A program made the position numbers and the translations under genes. A stretch of DNA of 64,000 nt, taken from contig NZ_BBZK01000005.1 in assembly GCF_001748085.1 (NCBI RefSeq), positions 496,001 through 560,000 on the forward strand, in the 5' to 3' direction. The notes beneath the pieces were generated by a model. That model did no database searches, was not told the origin of the DNA, and was given only the letters and a program-made list of their open reading frames with translations. This document shows positions 1 through 8,635 of this stretch, one piece after another; position 1 is the stretch's first letter, and each line of letters begins with the position of its first letter. Source of the stretch: Streptomyces sp. TP-A0874. Its GTDB lineage: Bacteria > Actinomycetota > Actinomycetes > Streptomycetales > Streptomycetaceae.

Positions 1-42
1 CCGATTCGGGGTTTCCGGAAGACTGAATTACGAGGAGCGCAC

Positions 43-1314
43 GTGGGCCTTGTCGTGCAGAAGTACGGCGGCTCCTCCGTTGCCGATGCCGAAGGCATCA
101 AGCGCGTCGCCCGGCGAATCGTGGAAGCCAAGAAGGACGGCCATCAGGTGGTCGTCGTGGTTTCCGCGATGGGTGACACGACGGACGAGCTGATCGATCT
201 CGCGGGAGAGGTGTCGCCGATCCCCTCCGGGCGCGAATTCGACATGTTGCTGACCGCCGGGGAACGGATCTCCATGGCGCTGCTGGCCATGGCGATCAAA
301 AACCTGGGACACGAGGCGCAGTCGTTCACCGGCAGCCAGGCGGGTGTCATCACCGACTCGGTCCACAACAGGGCGCGGATCATCGACGTCACGCCGGGAC
401 GGATCAAGAGTTCGGTCGACGACGGCAACATCGCCATCGTCGCCGGCTTCCAGGGCGTGTCGCAGGAGAAGAAGGACATCACCACGCTCGGTCGTGGTGG
501 CTCGGACACCACCGCGGTGGCGCTCGCCGCCGCGTTGGACGCCGAGGTGTGCGAGATCTACACCGATGTCGACGGTGTCTTCACCGCCGATCCCCGGACG
601 GTCACGAAGGCCCGCAAGATCGACCGGATCTCGTACGAGGACATGCTGGAGCTGGCGAGCTCCGGCTCCAAGGTGCTGCTGCACCGCTGCGTGGAGTACG
701 CGCGCCGTTACAACATCCCGATCCACGTCCGGTCGTCGTTCTCCGGCCTTCCCGGTACGTGGGTCAGCAACGAACCGCGAGGGGACCAGCCGATGGAGCA
801 GGCACTCATCTCCGGGGTCGCTCACGACACGTCCGAGGCCAAGGTCACGGTGGTCGGGGTGCCGGACAAGCCGGGCGAGGCCGCGAAGATCTTCCGGGCG
901 ATCTCGGACGCCGAGATCAATATCGACATGGTCGTGCAGAACGTCTCGGCGGCCACCACCGGCCTCACCGACATCTCCTTCACGCTGCCGAAGACGGACG
1001 GCAAGCGGGCCATGACGGCGCTGGAGCGGACCAAGTCGACGGTCGGGTTCGACTCGCTCCGCTATGACGACCAGATCGCCAAGATCTCGCTGGTGGGCGC
1101 CGGGATGAAGACCAACCCCGGTGTGACCGCAGCCTTCTTCGAGGCGCTGTCGGGTGCCGGGGTCAACATCGAGCTGATCTCCACCTCCGAGATCCGCATC
1201 TCGGTCGTCACCCGGGACGACGACGTCAACGACGCCGTGCGGGCGGTGCACAGCGCCTTCGGCCTGGACAGCGACAGCGACGAGGCCGTCGTCTACGGGG
1301 GGACCGGCCGGTAG
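43..1314 (+). CDS. ask: Aspartokinase
   Basis: Phosphorylates L-aspartate with ATP, the first step of the lysine, threonine, methionine and isoleucine (and diaminopimelate) pathways. The 423-residue protein opens with the family signature KYGGSS (residues 7-12), has the amino-acid kinase fold to about residue 245 and two ACT regulatory domains at the C-terminus. The GTG start at 43 follows a GAGGAG ribosome site. An in-frame ATG at 793 (Met251), preceded by GAGGGG, is placed where other actinobacteria and Bacillus begin the separate regulatory beta subunit, so this gene probably makes an alpha2beta2 enzyme. asd, the usual downstream partner, is not here; an ECF sigma factor follows instead. 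Confidence 0.95.
   Translation: MGLVVQKYGGSSVADAEGIKRVARRIVEAKKDGHQVVVVVSAMGDTTDELIDLAGEVSPIPSGREFDMLLTAGERISMALLAMAIKNLGHEAQSFTGSQAGVITDSVHNRARIIDVTPGRIKSSVDDGNIAIVAGFQGVSQEKKDITTLGRGGSDTTAVALAAALDAEVCEIYTDVDGVFTADPRTVTKARKIDRISYEDMLELASSGSKVLLHRCVEYARRYNIPIHVRSSFSGLPGTWVSNEPRGDQPMEQALISGVAHDTSEAKVTVVGVPDKPGEAAKIFRAISDAEINIDMVVQNVSAATTGLTDISFTLPKTDGKRAMTALERTKSTVGFDSLRYDDQIAKISLVGAGMKTNPGVTAAFFEALSGAGVNIELISTSEIRISVVTRDDDVNDAVRAVHSAFGLDSDSDEAVVYGGTGR
793..1314 (+). CDS. Internal in-frame start for the aspartokinase beta subunit
   Basis: ATG at 793 is in frame with ask and preceded by GAGGGG about 10 bases upstream. The product would start [12 protein letters not shown] and contain only the two ACT domains (173 residues). 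Separate translation of this part is established for several Gram-positive aspartokinases; for this strain it is inferred from the start context. Confidence 0.55.
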   Translation: MEQALISGVAHDTSEAKVTVVGVPDKPGEAAKIFRAISDAEINIDMVVQNVSAATTGLTDISFTLPKTDGKRAMTALERTKSTVGFDSLRYDDQIAKISLVGAGMKTNPGVTAAFFEALSGAGVNIELISTSEIRISVVTRDDDVNDAVRAVHSAFGLDSDSDEAVVYGGTGR

Positions 1315-1451
1315 CGGACGTGCTTGCCTCCCGTCGGTGATCGGACGTGGTGGCGAAATCGCAAGGCTGACACATGGAGTTTGTGAAAGTTCTGTGATTC
1401 AGTCGTTCGATGAGCCCCCTTGAGGTGTGTCGACGGTCTGTTCGACGAATC

Positions 1452-1489
1452 GCTCCCCGTTCGCTGCAACCGGCAGCCGAGCGGGGGGC
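1452..1489 (+). terminator. Probable terminator downstream of ask
   Basis: Arms at 1452-1467 and 1473-1489 form a long GC stem with two G-T pairs and one bulged C, followed by TCTTCGTTT. It lies in the 316-base gap between ask and the sigma gene. The rest of that gap (1315-1451 and 1490-1630) has no gene with actinomycete codon bias; the sigma-factor promoter should lie there but I could not pin it down. Confidence 0.55.
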
Positions 1490-1630
1490 GTCTTCGTTTC
1501 AGTCCCTCACGCATGGCTGCGACGACTGGGGCGTATCGGAAAGTCTGGTGCGTATGTGGGTATTGGGTGCGTCAGCGCTCGTGATGGCCCACGCGTACAA
1601 CCCTGACGGGGAGAAGCTTGTCCAACAGGC

Positions 1631-2290
1631 GTGGCAGAGGCATTTGGTATGGCAGCGAATTCTGGGAGTGGGGCGGCGGTTCTACGTCCGCTCGGCAGGC
1701 GGGCGCACGGAGGCATGCCCGTGATCGCCCCGATGCCCGCCTCCCGCTCCGCGCGGATGCCCGCGCAGAGCGAGAGCTCTGACCGGGCCATGGCAGTGGG
1801 CACCACTGTCGACCACCTGACCGAGACGTACCGTGCCCATTACCGGTCGCTGCTCGGGCTCGCCGCGCTGCTCCTGGACGACACCGCCTCCTGCGAGGAC
1901 GTCGTCCAGGAGGCGTTCATCCGGGTGCACTCGGCCCGCAACCGGGTCCGTGATCCGGAGAAGACGCTCGCCTACCTGCGGCAGACCGTCGTCAACCTCT
2001 CTCGCTCCGCTCTCCGCCGCCGCATACTCGGACTGAAGCTGCTCTCGAAGCCGATGCCCGACATGGCCAGCGCGGAAGAGGGGGCGTACGAGCAACTGGA
2101 GCGGGACCAACTGATCAAGGCCATGCGGGGGTTGCAGCGCCGGCAGCGCGAAGTCCTGGTGCTGCGCTACTTCGTAGACATGACAGAGGCCCAGGTCGCC
2201 GAGGCACTCGGGATATCGCTCGGCTCGGTGAAGGCTTACGGTTCACGGGGAATCGCGGCGCTGCGCGTCGCCATGGAGGCCCCGGCATGA
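1631..2290 (+). CDS. RNA polymerase sigma factor, ECF SigE family
   Basis: A 219-residue group 4 sigma factor. Sigma region 2 runs from about residue 58 (TETYRAHYRSLLGLAALLL) to 130 and region 4 from about 150 (RRQREVLVLRYFVDMTEAQV) with a helix-turn-helix at EAQVAEALGISLGSVKAYGS. It resembles the actinobacterial SigE (SigM-50) family. GTG 1631 is the longest start; ATG 1649 and ATG 1715 are alternatives, and the latter has GGAGG immediately in front. Its stop overlaps the next gene by four bases (ATGA), so the two are translationally coupled and the partner may control its activity. Confidence 0.88.
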   Translation: MAEAFGMAANSGSGAAVLRPLGRRAHGGMPVIAPMPASRSARMPAQSESSDRAMAVGTTVDHLTETYRAHYRSLLGLAALLLDDTASCEDVVQEAFIRVHSARNRVRDPEKTLAYLRQTVVNLSRSALRRRILGLKLLSKPMPDMASAEEGAYEQLERDQLIKAMRGLQRRQREVLVLRYFVDMTEAQVAEALGISLGSVKAYGSRGIAALRVAMEAPA

Positions 2291-3444
2291 CAGGACGTGA
2301 CTACGGACCGGACGGGCCGGAGCACCCGGAGGGTCGCGGCGAGTCGGCCGGCCCCGAGCCGGAGCGGCTCGACGGCCGCACCGGGGAGCCCGGGCGGCCG
2401 TCCGGCGGGGACCCCCTGGAGCGGGACCCTCTGAGCCGGAACTCCCCGAGCCAGGATCCCGAGGGCCAGGACGAGGACTCGCTGCGGCGCCTGTTCCAGG
2501 CCGTGGTGGAGGACATCGAGCCCGATCCCGGTTCGCTGGAGCATCTCCGGCGGGCCGTGGCGGCGCGCCGCGCCCGGAAGCGGCAGGCGTTCGTCGGGGC
2601 GGCGGCCGCGCTGCTCTTCGCCGGCTGCGCGGTGCCGGCCCTGGTGCACATGACCGACACCGGCAGCGGGAGCGACCGGCGGACCAACACCGCCAGCAGC
2701 CAGCGGGCGCACGGCGGTGCCGAGGGAGCGGAGGGTGACCAGGACACCGGCGGCGGCTCCTCGACGGCGGGCGGCGACCCGAGCGGCGGCCGGGGTGGGG
2801 AGGGGAAGCCCGGCGGACCCGGCCAGCACCCCGGGAGCGGAGAGCACGGCGGTGCCTCCCCCACCGAGAGCATGTCCGTCAGCACCCCGAGCTGTAGCCG
2901 CGACCAACTCGGCGCCGGGAGCGCCTCGCTCAGCCCGGCGGACGCCGACGGTCGGGTCTACGGCAAGTTCCGGGTGGTCAACGTCTCCAACGCCGACTGC
3001 ACGATCGACGATGTCGGGGGGGTGCTCGCCACCGCCCAGGGGAGTGCCGACATCTCCCGGATCAGCGTGGTCGAACACACGGCGGGCGACGAGGCGCCGG
3101 GGCTGCCCGACCCGTCCTCCGGCGATGAGACGCTGATTCTCGGCGCCGGCAAGGCGTATGTCGTGAAGTTCGCCTGGGTGCCCGCTGACGGCGGCTCCGG
3201 CGGCTGCTCCAGCGACCCCGGCTCCTCGCCGGACCCGGGTGGCTCCGGTGGCTCCGGCGGCGCGGGTAACTCGCCCGAGCAGAGCGAGGACGACGGACGC
3301 CCAGAGGAACCGGCGGAGCCGACGCCGGGCAGCGTGGTGCTCAGCCACACCCCGGAGGGCGGCGATCCGGCGGTGGCCAGCACCAGGATCGACCACGCCT
3401 GCGCCGGCACCGTTTACCACACCGGGGTGCTGGCGACGTCCTGA
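2287..3444 (+). CDS. Membrane-anchored protein coupled to the ECF sigma factor
   Basis: The 385 residues comprise a hydrophilic Pro/Gly/Glu-rich N-terminus, a short cytosolic helical part (about 60-95), one membrane span at about 97-120 (AFVGAAAALLFAGCAVPALV), a low-complexity linker and an extracytoplasmic beta-rich domain with several cysteines (from about residue 200). A second Gly/Ser/Pro-rich insert sits near the C-terminus. The layout and the ATGA overlap with the sigma gene fit a regulator of that sigma factor, but I see no HCC zinc anti-sigma motif, so anti-sigma function is inference from context only. Confidence 0.6.
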   Translation: MTGRDYGPDGPEHPEGRGESAGPEPERLDGRTGEPGRPSGGDPLERDPLSRNSPSQDPEGQDEDSLRRLFQAVVEDIEPDPGSLEHLRRAVAARRARKRQAFVGAAAALLFAGCAVPALVHMTDTGSGSDRRTNTASSQRAHGGAEGAEGDQDTGGGSSTAGGDPSGGRGGEGKPGGPGQHPGSGEHGGASPTESMSVSTPSCSRDQLGAGSASLSPADADGRVYGKFRVVNVSNADCTIDDVGGVLATAQGSADISRISVVEHTAGDEAPGLPDPSSGDETLILGAGKAYVVKFAWVPADGGSGGCSSDPGSSPDPGGSGGSGGAGNSPEQSEDDGRPEEPAEPTPGSVVLSHTPEGGDPAVASTRIDHACAGTVYHTGVLATS

Positions 3445-3609
3445 CGGCGGTCGCCGCACCCCCGCGGACCGGCTGAGCGGCGCACGGACTGCCCGGACGG
3501 CCTTTGTCGGAGGCTGCTTGGCGCACTGTGCGCACGCCACCTCACTCTGTAGTGTTCAGCGCGAACCTGACAATCTCCGGGCCGTCGCGCCCATGGCTCA
3601 GGGGGTCGT

Positions 3610-4557
3610 ATGTTCCAGCGTCTGTCGTTCTTCCGCCGCGCTGTGCGGGGCTTCTCGCGATCGTCCGGGCATCGGCCCGGCGGCCGGCGGAGGGGGATCC
3701 TCCGGCTTCTGGTGACGGCGGGGTCGGTGGGAGCGTTGGTGGCACCCACCTCCTCCGCCGCGCAGCCCTCCGGTGCCATCCCGCTCCGCGTCGCCACGTA
3801 CAACATCCACGCGGGCGCCGGCATGGACGAGGTCTTCGACCTGGACCGCCAGACCGCCGCCCTGCGGTCCCTGCGGGCCGACATCATCGGACTTCAGGAG
3901 GTGGACGTGCACTGGAGTGACCGCAGCGAGTGGCGCGACCTCGCCGGTGAGCTGGCCCGACGGCTGCACATGCACGTCTACTTCGCCCCCATCTACGACC
4001 TCGACCCGGTGACGGACGGCGAGTCCCGGCGGGAGTACGGGGTGGCGGTGCTCTCCCGGCACCCGATCCGGTCGGCTCGGAACCACGAGATCACCCGGCT
4101 GTCCACACAGGACGCCGACCCGGTGCCGGCCCCCGCGCCCGGCTTCCCCGAGGTCGTCGTGGAGGTGCGGGGCAAACCGGTGCACGTCTACACCACGCAC
4201 CTGGACTACCGCCCGGATCCGGAGGTGCGCGAGACCCAGGTCGCCGACATGCGTCGGATCATGGGGCGGAACTGCCGCCCCGGCCCCGGCCACGCCCACT
4301 GCGCGCCGCGGATCCTGCTCGGCGACTTCAACGCTGAGCCGACCGCACCGGAACTGTCGGACCTCTGGCGCGAGCTGCGCGACGCCGGACCGCGGGACGG
4401 GGCGGACGGTCTCACCTTCCCCGCGCAGGATCCGGTGAGCCGGATCGACTACGTCACCGCCTCGAGGCGGGATTTCGCGGTGCGGGGTGTGACGGTGCCG
4501 GAGACGCTGGCGTCCGACCACCGTCCGGTCGTCGCCGACCTGGTGCTCCGCCGGTGA
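3610..4557 (+). CDS. Secreted endonuclease/exonuclease/phosphatase-family hydrolase
   Basis: A 315-residue protein of the EEP fold (DNase I, sphingomyelinase and inositol phosphatase relatives). The N-terminus has an arginine-rich stretch, a hydrophobic core and an Ala-x-Ala site near residues 48-51, so it should be exported. Active-site motifs are in order: ATYNIHAG, LQEVD (metal Glu), TTHLDY (catalytic His), LLGDFNAEP (Asp/Asn) and SDHRPV (catalytic Asp-His). The substrate (nucleic acid, phospholipid or phosphoinositide) cannot be told from these motifs. It stands alone, with RBS CAGGGGG before ATG 3610. Confidence 0.85.
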   Translation: MFQRLSFFRRAVRGFSRSSGHRPGGRRRGILRLLVTAGSVGALVAPTSSAAQPSGAIPLRVATYNIHAGAGMDEVFDLDRQTAALRSLRADIIGLQEVDVHWSDRSEWRDLAGELARRLHMHVYFAPIYDLDPVTDGESRREYGVAVLSRHPIRSARNHEITRLSTQDADPVPAPAPGFPEVVVEVRGKPVHVYTTHLDYRPDPEVRETQVADMRRIMGRNCRPGPGHAHCAPRILLGDFNAEPTAPELSDLWRELRDAGPRDGADGLTFPAQDPVSRIDYVTASRRDFAVRGVTVPETLASDHRPVVADLVLRR

Positions 4558-4706
4558 CAGCCCCCTCCGGGCGGTGTTGAGATCCGGGAGTGTTGAGAGC
4601 CCATCCGCACGGAGGGGCGGGGCGCGGGGCCGGACCGCGGCGCGCTTCCGGCCTCGCCGCGTCCGGCACGGCCCGACCCCGGCCTGGGGCGGGCCGCCGG
4701 ACCCCG

Positions 4707-4712
4707 TACCGT
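4707..4712 (+). promoter_or_regulatory. -10 element for leaderless SURF1 gene
   Basis: TACCGT lies so that transcription would begin on the GTG at 4719, seven bases after the hexamer. There is no Shine-Dalgarno sequence before that GTG. Confidence 0.5.
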
Positions 4713-4718
4713 GGTTGT

Positions 4719-5696
4719 GTGTACCGATTTCTGCTGACTCCCCGATGGTGGGGAATCAACGTCTTCGCCGTGCTCGCCATCCCCTTCTGCCTCCTCATGG
4801 GCAGCTGGCAGCTCGGACGCTTCGAGGCGCGCGTCGACTCCCACCAGGAGCAGCAGGCCCAGCAGCGGGACACCACCGCTGGGGCCGAACGGCCCGCACG
4901 CCCGCTCACCGACTTGCTGCCGGTCACCCATGAGACCTCCGGCCGCCTGGCCACCGCCACCGGCCGCTACGGCGACCAGATGCTCGTGCCGGACCGGTGG
5001 CTCGACGACGAGCAGGGCTTCTACGTGCTCGCCCTGCTGCGCACAACGGCCGGTGACGCGCTGCCGGTGGTCCGTGGTTGGCTGCCCGGCGACGCCGACA
5101 GCGCGGCCGACACCGCGTCCGTGCCGGAGCTGCCACGGGGTGAGGTCACCGTCACCGGCGCCCTCCAGGCATCGGAGAACGAGTCCACCCCCGGCGCGCA
5201 CACCGGTGGCGGCCTGCCCGCCGGCCAGCTCGGGATGATCAGCGCTTCCTCACTGGTCAACCTGGTGCCCTACGGCGTCTACGACGGTTGGGTGACCCTC
5301 TCCGAGGGCGGCGAGCGGTCGGCCGGCGGCCAGGACACCGGGGTCGGCGCTGCGGAAGGACTACGAGCGGTGCCCCCGGCGGCCGCCCCCGGGAGCGGGC
5401 TCGACCTGAAGGCCTTCCAGAACCTCGGCTACACCGGTGAGTGGTTCGTCTTCGCCGGCTTCGTCGTCTTCATGTGGTTCCGCTTCTTCCGCCGGGAGGT
5501 GGAGAACGCCCGGGACCGCGCTCTCGGTATCCCCCGGGAGACCGATGCCCCTGAGGGGCGGGTGACCTCTCAAGGCACCCAGACTCGCCAGGGTCCGGAG
5601 ACTTCCCAGGCCCTCGGGACTTCCCAAGGCCCCGAAAGCTCTCAGGTGCCGGCGGCGAACCAGGAGCCCGGCACCGCCCCGGTCCCCGGAGCCTGA
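4719..5696 (+). CDS. SURF1-family cytochrome oxidase biogenesis protein
   Basis: SURF1 proteins help assemble the aa3-type cytochrome c oxidase, probably in heme a insertion. The 325-residue product has the family layout: membrane span 1 (about 10-28, WWGINVFAVLAIPFCLLMG) followed by the signature SWQLGRFEAR, an extracytoplasmic domain with an RGWLPGD segment, and span 2 near 245-262 (GEWFVFAGFVVFMWFRFF). The C-terminus adds a Gln/Ser/Thr-rich tail with repeated SQG units. I start it at GTG 4719, where the homologous region begins and a leaderless promoter is placed; open reading continues upstream to 4590 but has no family features. Confidence 0.85.
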   Translation: MYRFLLTPRWWGINVFAVLAIPFCLLMGSWQLGRFEARVDSHQEQQAQQRDTTAGAERPARPLTDLLPVTHETSGRLATATGRYGDQMLVPDRWLDDEQGFYVLALLRTTAGDALPVVRGWLPGDADSAADTASVPELPRGEVTVTGALQASENESTPGAHTGGGLPAGQLGMISASSLVNLVPYGVYDGWVTLSEGGERSAGGQDTGVGAAEGLRAVPPAAAPGSGLDLKAFQNLGYTGEWFVFAGFVVFMWFRFFRREVENARDRALGIPRETDAPEGRVTSQGTQTRQGPETSQALGTSQGPESSQVPAANQEPGTAPVPGA

Positions 5697-5825
5697 GCCT
5701 CGCCGCGCGGGGCCTGGCTGCGATGCCGCTGCGCCGCCCCGTTTCGTCGCGACCCGAGCCCCCGGCCGTCCGTCAGCGGTGCGGGAACACGCCGCGCTGC
5801 CGTCGCCGGGAAGTAGCGTTCCCGG

Positions 5826-5866
5826 GCCGGGTCCGTCCCGCCCGGAACAGCGGGACGGGACCCGGC
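5826..5866. terminator. Bidirectional terminator between SURF1 and S9 peptidase
   Basis: Inverted repeat with arms 5826-5841 and 5850-5866 (one bulged base), between two convergent genes. Confidence 0.6.
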
Positions 5867-5881
5867 TGGGCAGTCGGGGGC

Positions 5882-7678
5882 TCAGCCCAGGTGGCACTGG
5901 ACGAAGTCGAGTTCGAGACGCACCTGCTTGATCCGCTCCTCCACGACCAGTGAGCCGTGCCCGGCGTCGTACCGGTAGACCTCGTGCGGCGCCCCTCGCT
6001 CAGCGAGCCTGCGCACGTAGTTCTCCACCTGCCGTATCGGGCAGCGCGGGTCGTTCACCCCCGCCGAGATGTACACCGGCGCGCGCACCTGGTCCACGTA
6101 GGTGATCGGTGAGGAGGCCTCGAACCGCTCCGGTACCTCCTCCGGGGTACCGCCCAGCAGGGTCCGGTCCATCGCCTTGAGCGCCTCCATCTCGTCGTGG
6201 TAGGCGGTGACGTAGTCAGCCACCGGCACCGCCGCGAGCCCCAGCGCCCAGGCCTCCGGCTGGGTACCGAGGCCGAGCAGGGTCAGATAGCCGCCCCAGG
6301 AGCCGCCGGAGAGCACCAACCGGTCGGGGTCGGCCAGGCCCGAGGCCACCGCCCACTCCCGTACCGCAGCGATGTCCTCCAGTTCGATCAGCCCCACACG
6401 GTGCTTGAGCGCGTCCGTCCACTCCCTGCCGTAACCCGTCGAGCCCCGGTAGTTGACGCGTACCACCGCGAAGCCGTGGTCCACCCAGGCAGCCGGCGCG
6501 GAGGCGAAGGCATCGCTGTCGTGCCAGGTCGGCCCGCCGTGTATGTCGAAAACCGTCGGGAACGGCCCGGCTCCCTCCGGCCGTTGCACCAGGGCGTGCA
6601 CCGGCCCGCCGGGACCGTCGACCCAGGCGTCGGTGACGGCCACCGAGGCCGGCGCCTTCACCCCGGGCGGGTCCAGCACCACTCGGCCGGTCGTCGAGCG
6701 GACCTCGGGCGGCAGCGCCGCTGAGGACCACAGGAACTCCACCGAGCCGTCGGGGCGCGCCGTGGCCTCGGAGACGGTGCCGGGCGGTGTCTCCAGCCGG
6801 GACAGCTCACCGGTGGCGAGTTCGTACCGCCACAGTTCGCTGCGGGCCTGGTAGCTGTGCTCGATCAGCAGCGCCGAACCGTCCGGGAACCAGTCCGCCC
6901 CCAGGTCGCCGGGGAGGTCGAGGGCGAGCGCCGTCTCCACCCCGCTCAGCGGATCCCAGAGCATCGGCTCCCACCGGTCACCGCGCTGGTGTCCGACGAG
7001 CAGCCGCGAGTCGCCGTCGACGGGCGCGAACCCCATGACGGTCAGCCCCAGGGGCTCCCTGCCGCCCTTGGTGTCGTCCAGATCCGCCACCACCTCACCG
7101 TCCGGTCGCACCACCCGCAGCGCCGAGTGCATGGCGTCCCCGTGCTCGGTGTGCTCGATGGCGATGAGCGTGCCGTCCCGCGACAGGTCCCCGACGCCGG
7201 CGGACTCCCGGTGGCGGTAGATCTCCACGGGTTCGCCCCCGTCCCGCACGACATGGACCGTCGAGCCATCCTCCTCGGTGGAGCGGCCGACGACCACCGT
7301 GCCCTGCCTGCCCAACGCGAGGCCGGCGGGGTAGGACGGCGCCAGGCCGGGCACGGCCGGCTCGTCCGGGCCGCCGTCGAACGGCTGCCGCATCCAGACA
7401 CCGAACTCGTCGCCGTCGGTGTCCGCGAACCACCAGACCCACTCGCCGTCCGCGGACAGCACGCCGTCCGTGGTGCCGTTCGGCCGGTCGGTCACCTGCC
7501 GCTGCTTGCCCGTCGAGCGGTCCCACGCGTACAACTCGAAGGTGCCGGTGGCATTGGACACGAACAGCGAACGGTGCGGGGCGTCCTCGGCCCAGTCCGG
7601 CAGTCCGGTCCTCGGCGCCCGGAAACGCTGCTCCCAGGCGGGCATGGTCTCCAGGGCGGCACTGGTCTTGTCAGTCAT
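5882..7678 (-). CDS. S9-family prolyl oligopeptidase-like serine peptidase
   Basis: A cytosolic 598-residue peptidase with an N-terminal seven-bladed beta-propeller (to about residue 330) and a C-terminal alpha/beta-hydrolase domain. The nucleophile is in GGSWGGY, the acid in NDPRCPI and the histidine in DAGHGS, giving a complete Ser-Asp-His triad; the oxyanion region is DIHGGPTWH. This matches the acylaminoacyl-peptidase/oligopeptidase subgroup, which trims short peptides. Start ATG at 7678 is the first Met of the conserved part. Convergent with SURF1 and divergent from the methyltransferase. Confidence 0.9.
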   Translation of the reverse strand: MTDKTSAALETMPAWEQRFRAPRTGLPDWAEDAPHRSLFVSNATGTFELYAWDRSTGKQRQVTDRPNGTTDGVLSADGEWVWWFADTDGDEFGVWMRQPFDGGPDEPAVPGLAPSYPAGLALGRQGTVVVGRSTEEDGSTVHVVRDGGEPVEIYRHRESAGVGDLSRDGTLIAIEHTEHGDAMHSALRVVRPDGEVVADLDDTKGGREPLGLTVMGFAPVDGDSRLLVGHQRGDRWEPMLWDPLSGVETALALDLPGDLGADWFPDGSALLIEHSYQARSELWRYELATGELSRLETPPGTVSEATARPDGSVEFLWSSAALPPEVRSTTGRVVLDPPGVKAPASVAVTDAWVDGPGGPVHALVQRPEGAGPFPTVFDIHGGPTWHDSDAFASAPAAWVDHGFAVVRVNYRGSTGYGREWTDALKHRVGLIELEDIAAVREWAVASGLADPDRLVLSGGSWGGYLTLLGLGTQPEAWALGLAAVPVADYVTAYHDEMEALKAMDRTLLGGTPEEVPERFEASSPITYVDQVRAPVYISAGVNDPRCPIRQVENYVRRLAERGAPHEVYRYDAGHGSLVVEERIKQVRLELDFVQCHLG

Positions 7679-7748
7679 GCCCCCATTCTGCGTCCTTGGG
7701 GCGACAACGTGGTGGCGGGAGGCCAAGCCTGTGGATAACGTCCCGGAC

Positions 7749-8612
7749 ATGTACCGACGCACCGCCCCCGCCGACCTGGCCGAGGCCTCCGTCTCCGACG
7801 GTGCCGACAGCCTCGACGCCTTCCGGCACGGGCAGGACACGATCAGGGAGCTGGTGGTGGCCGAGGTCGGCGACGTCACCGGCCGGTCGGTGCTGCACCT
7901 GCGCTGCCGCAGCGGCCTGGACACCCTCTCGTGGGCCCGGCGCGGCGCCCGGCACGTCGTCGGTCTGGACGCTCTGGAGCCCGCGGTCGAAGCGGCCCGC
8001 GAACTCGCGGCGGACCTCGGGCTGGGACCGGAGCGGGCGGCTTTCGTGCGGGCCGGGGTCTACGAGGCGGCCGAGGCGGCACCCGACGACGCCTACGACA
8101 TCGTGCACACCGGGGCCGGCACCCTCTCCCGCCTTCCCGACCTGCAAAGGTGGGCCGAGACGGCCGCCTCGCTGGTCGCCCCCGGCGGATTTCTGCACCT
8201 CGCCGAGTTCCACCCGCTCATCGACCTGTTCGGGGACGAGGTCAGCGCCCGGATCGTCCGCGACTACCTCAGCCAGAACACCTGGGCCGAGGAGAGCACG
8301 GAGTTGGACGCGGGCTTCGACGACTCGGCGATCCACCACCCGGTCGGCGAGGTGGTCACCGCGGTCGCCGCCGCCGGGCTCCGCATCGACTTCCTTCGCG
8401 AGCACGAGGTGGCGCGGTTCCAGCGCTTCGGCTCGCTGGAACCCAGCTCTCCGGAAGCGGGCGCTGCAGAGCGGGGCGCTTCCGAGTCCGGCGCTTCGGA
8501 GCCACGGTCCGCGGACTCCCCGGAATCGGGTGTCCGCCGGCCCTGGCTGCCCACCCAGCGGCGCGCCGCCCCGCTGATGTACTCCCTGCGGGCCACCCGC
8601 GACCGCCGCTGA
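7749..8612 (+). CDS. Class I SAM-dependent methyltransferase
   Basis: A 287-residue Rossmann methyltransferase. Motif I is VLHLRCRSGLDTLSWARRGA, followed by the acidic strand end VVGLDALEPAV and a post-I region resembling the group annotated as small-molecule methyltransferases. The usual glycine-rich GCGTG loop reads CRSGLD here. A serine/alanine/glutamate-rich low-complexity insert occupies about 240-265. Substrate unknown. It starts at ATG 7749, 70 bases from the divergent peptidase start, and is convergent with thiI. Confidence 0.8.
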   Translation: MYRRTAPADLAEASVSDGADSLDAFRHGQDTIRELVVAEVGDVTGRSVLHLRCRSGLDTLSWARRGARHVVGLDALEPAVEAARELAADLGLGPERAAFVRAGVYEAAEAAPDDAYDIVHTGAGTLSRLPDLQRWAETAASLVAPGGFLHLAEFHPLIDLFGDEVSARIVRDYLSQNTWAEESTELDAGFDDSAIHHPVGEVVTAVAAAGLRIDFLREHEVARFQRFGSLEPSSPEAGAAERGASESGASEPRSADSPESGVRRPWLPTQRRAAPLMYSLRATRDRR

Positions 8613-8635
8613 GGAGACGGCCGAGTCCGGGCGGA

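Noticed and set aside
28..1251. Open frame opposite ask
   Set aside because: Composition (Arg/Asp/Gly/His) typical of a shadow frame; ask on the plus strand is certain.
4573..4606. GTGTTGAGA direct repeat before the SURF1 gene
   Set aside because: Only two short copies in the gap after the EEP gene; no link to a promoter or known site.
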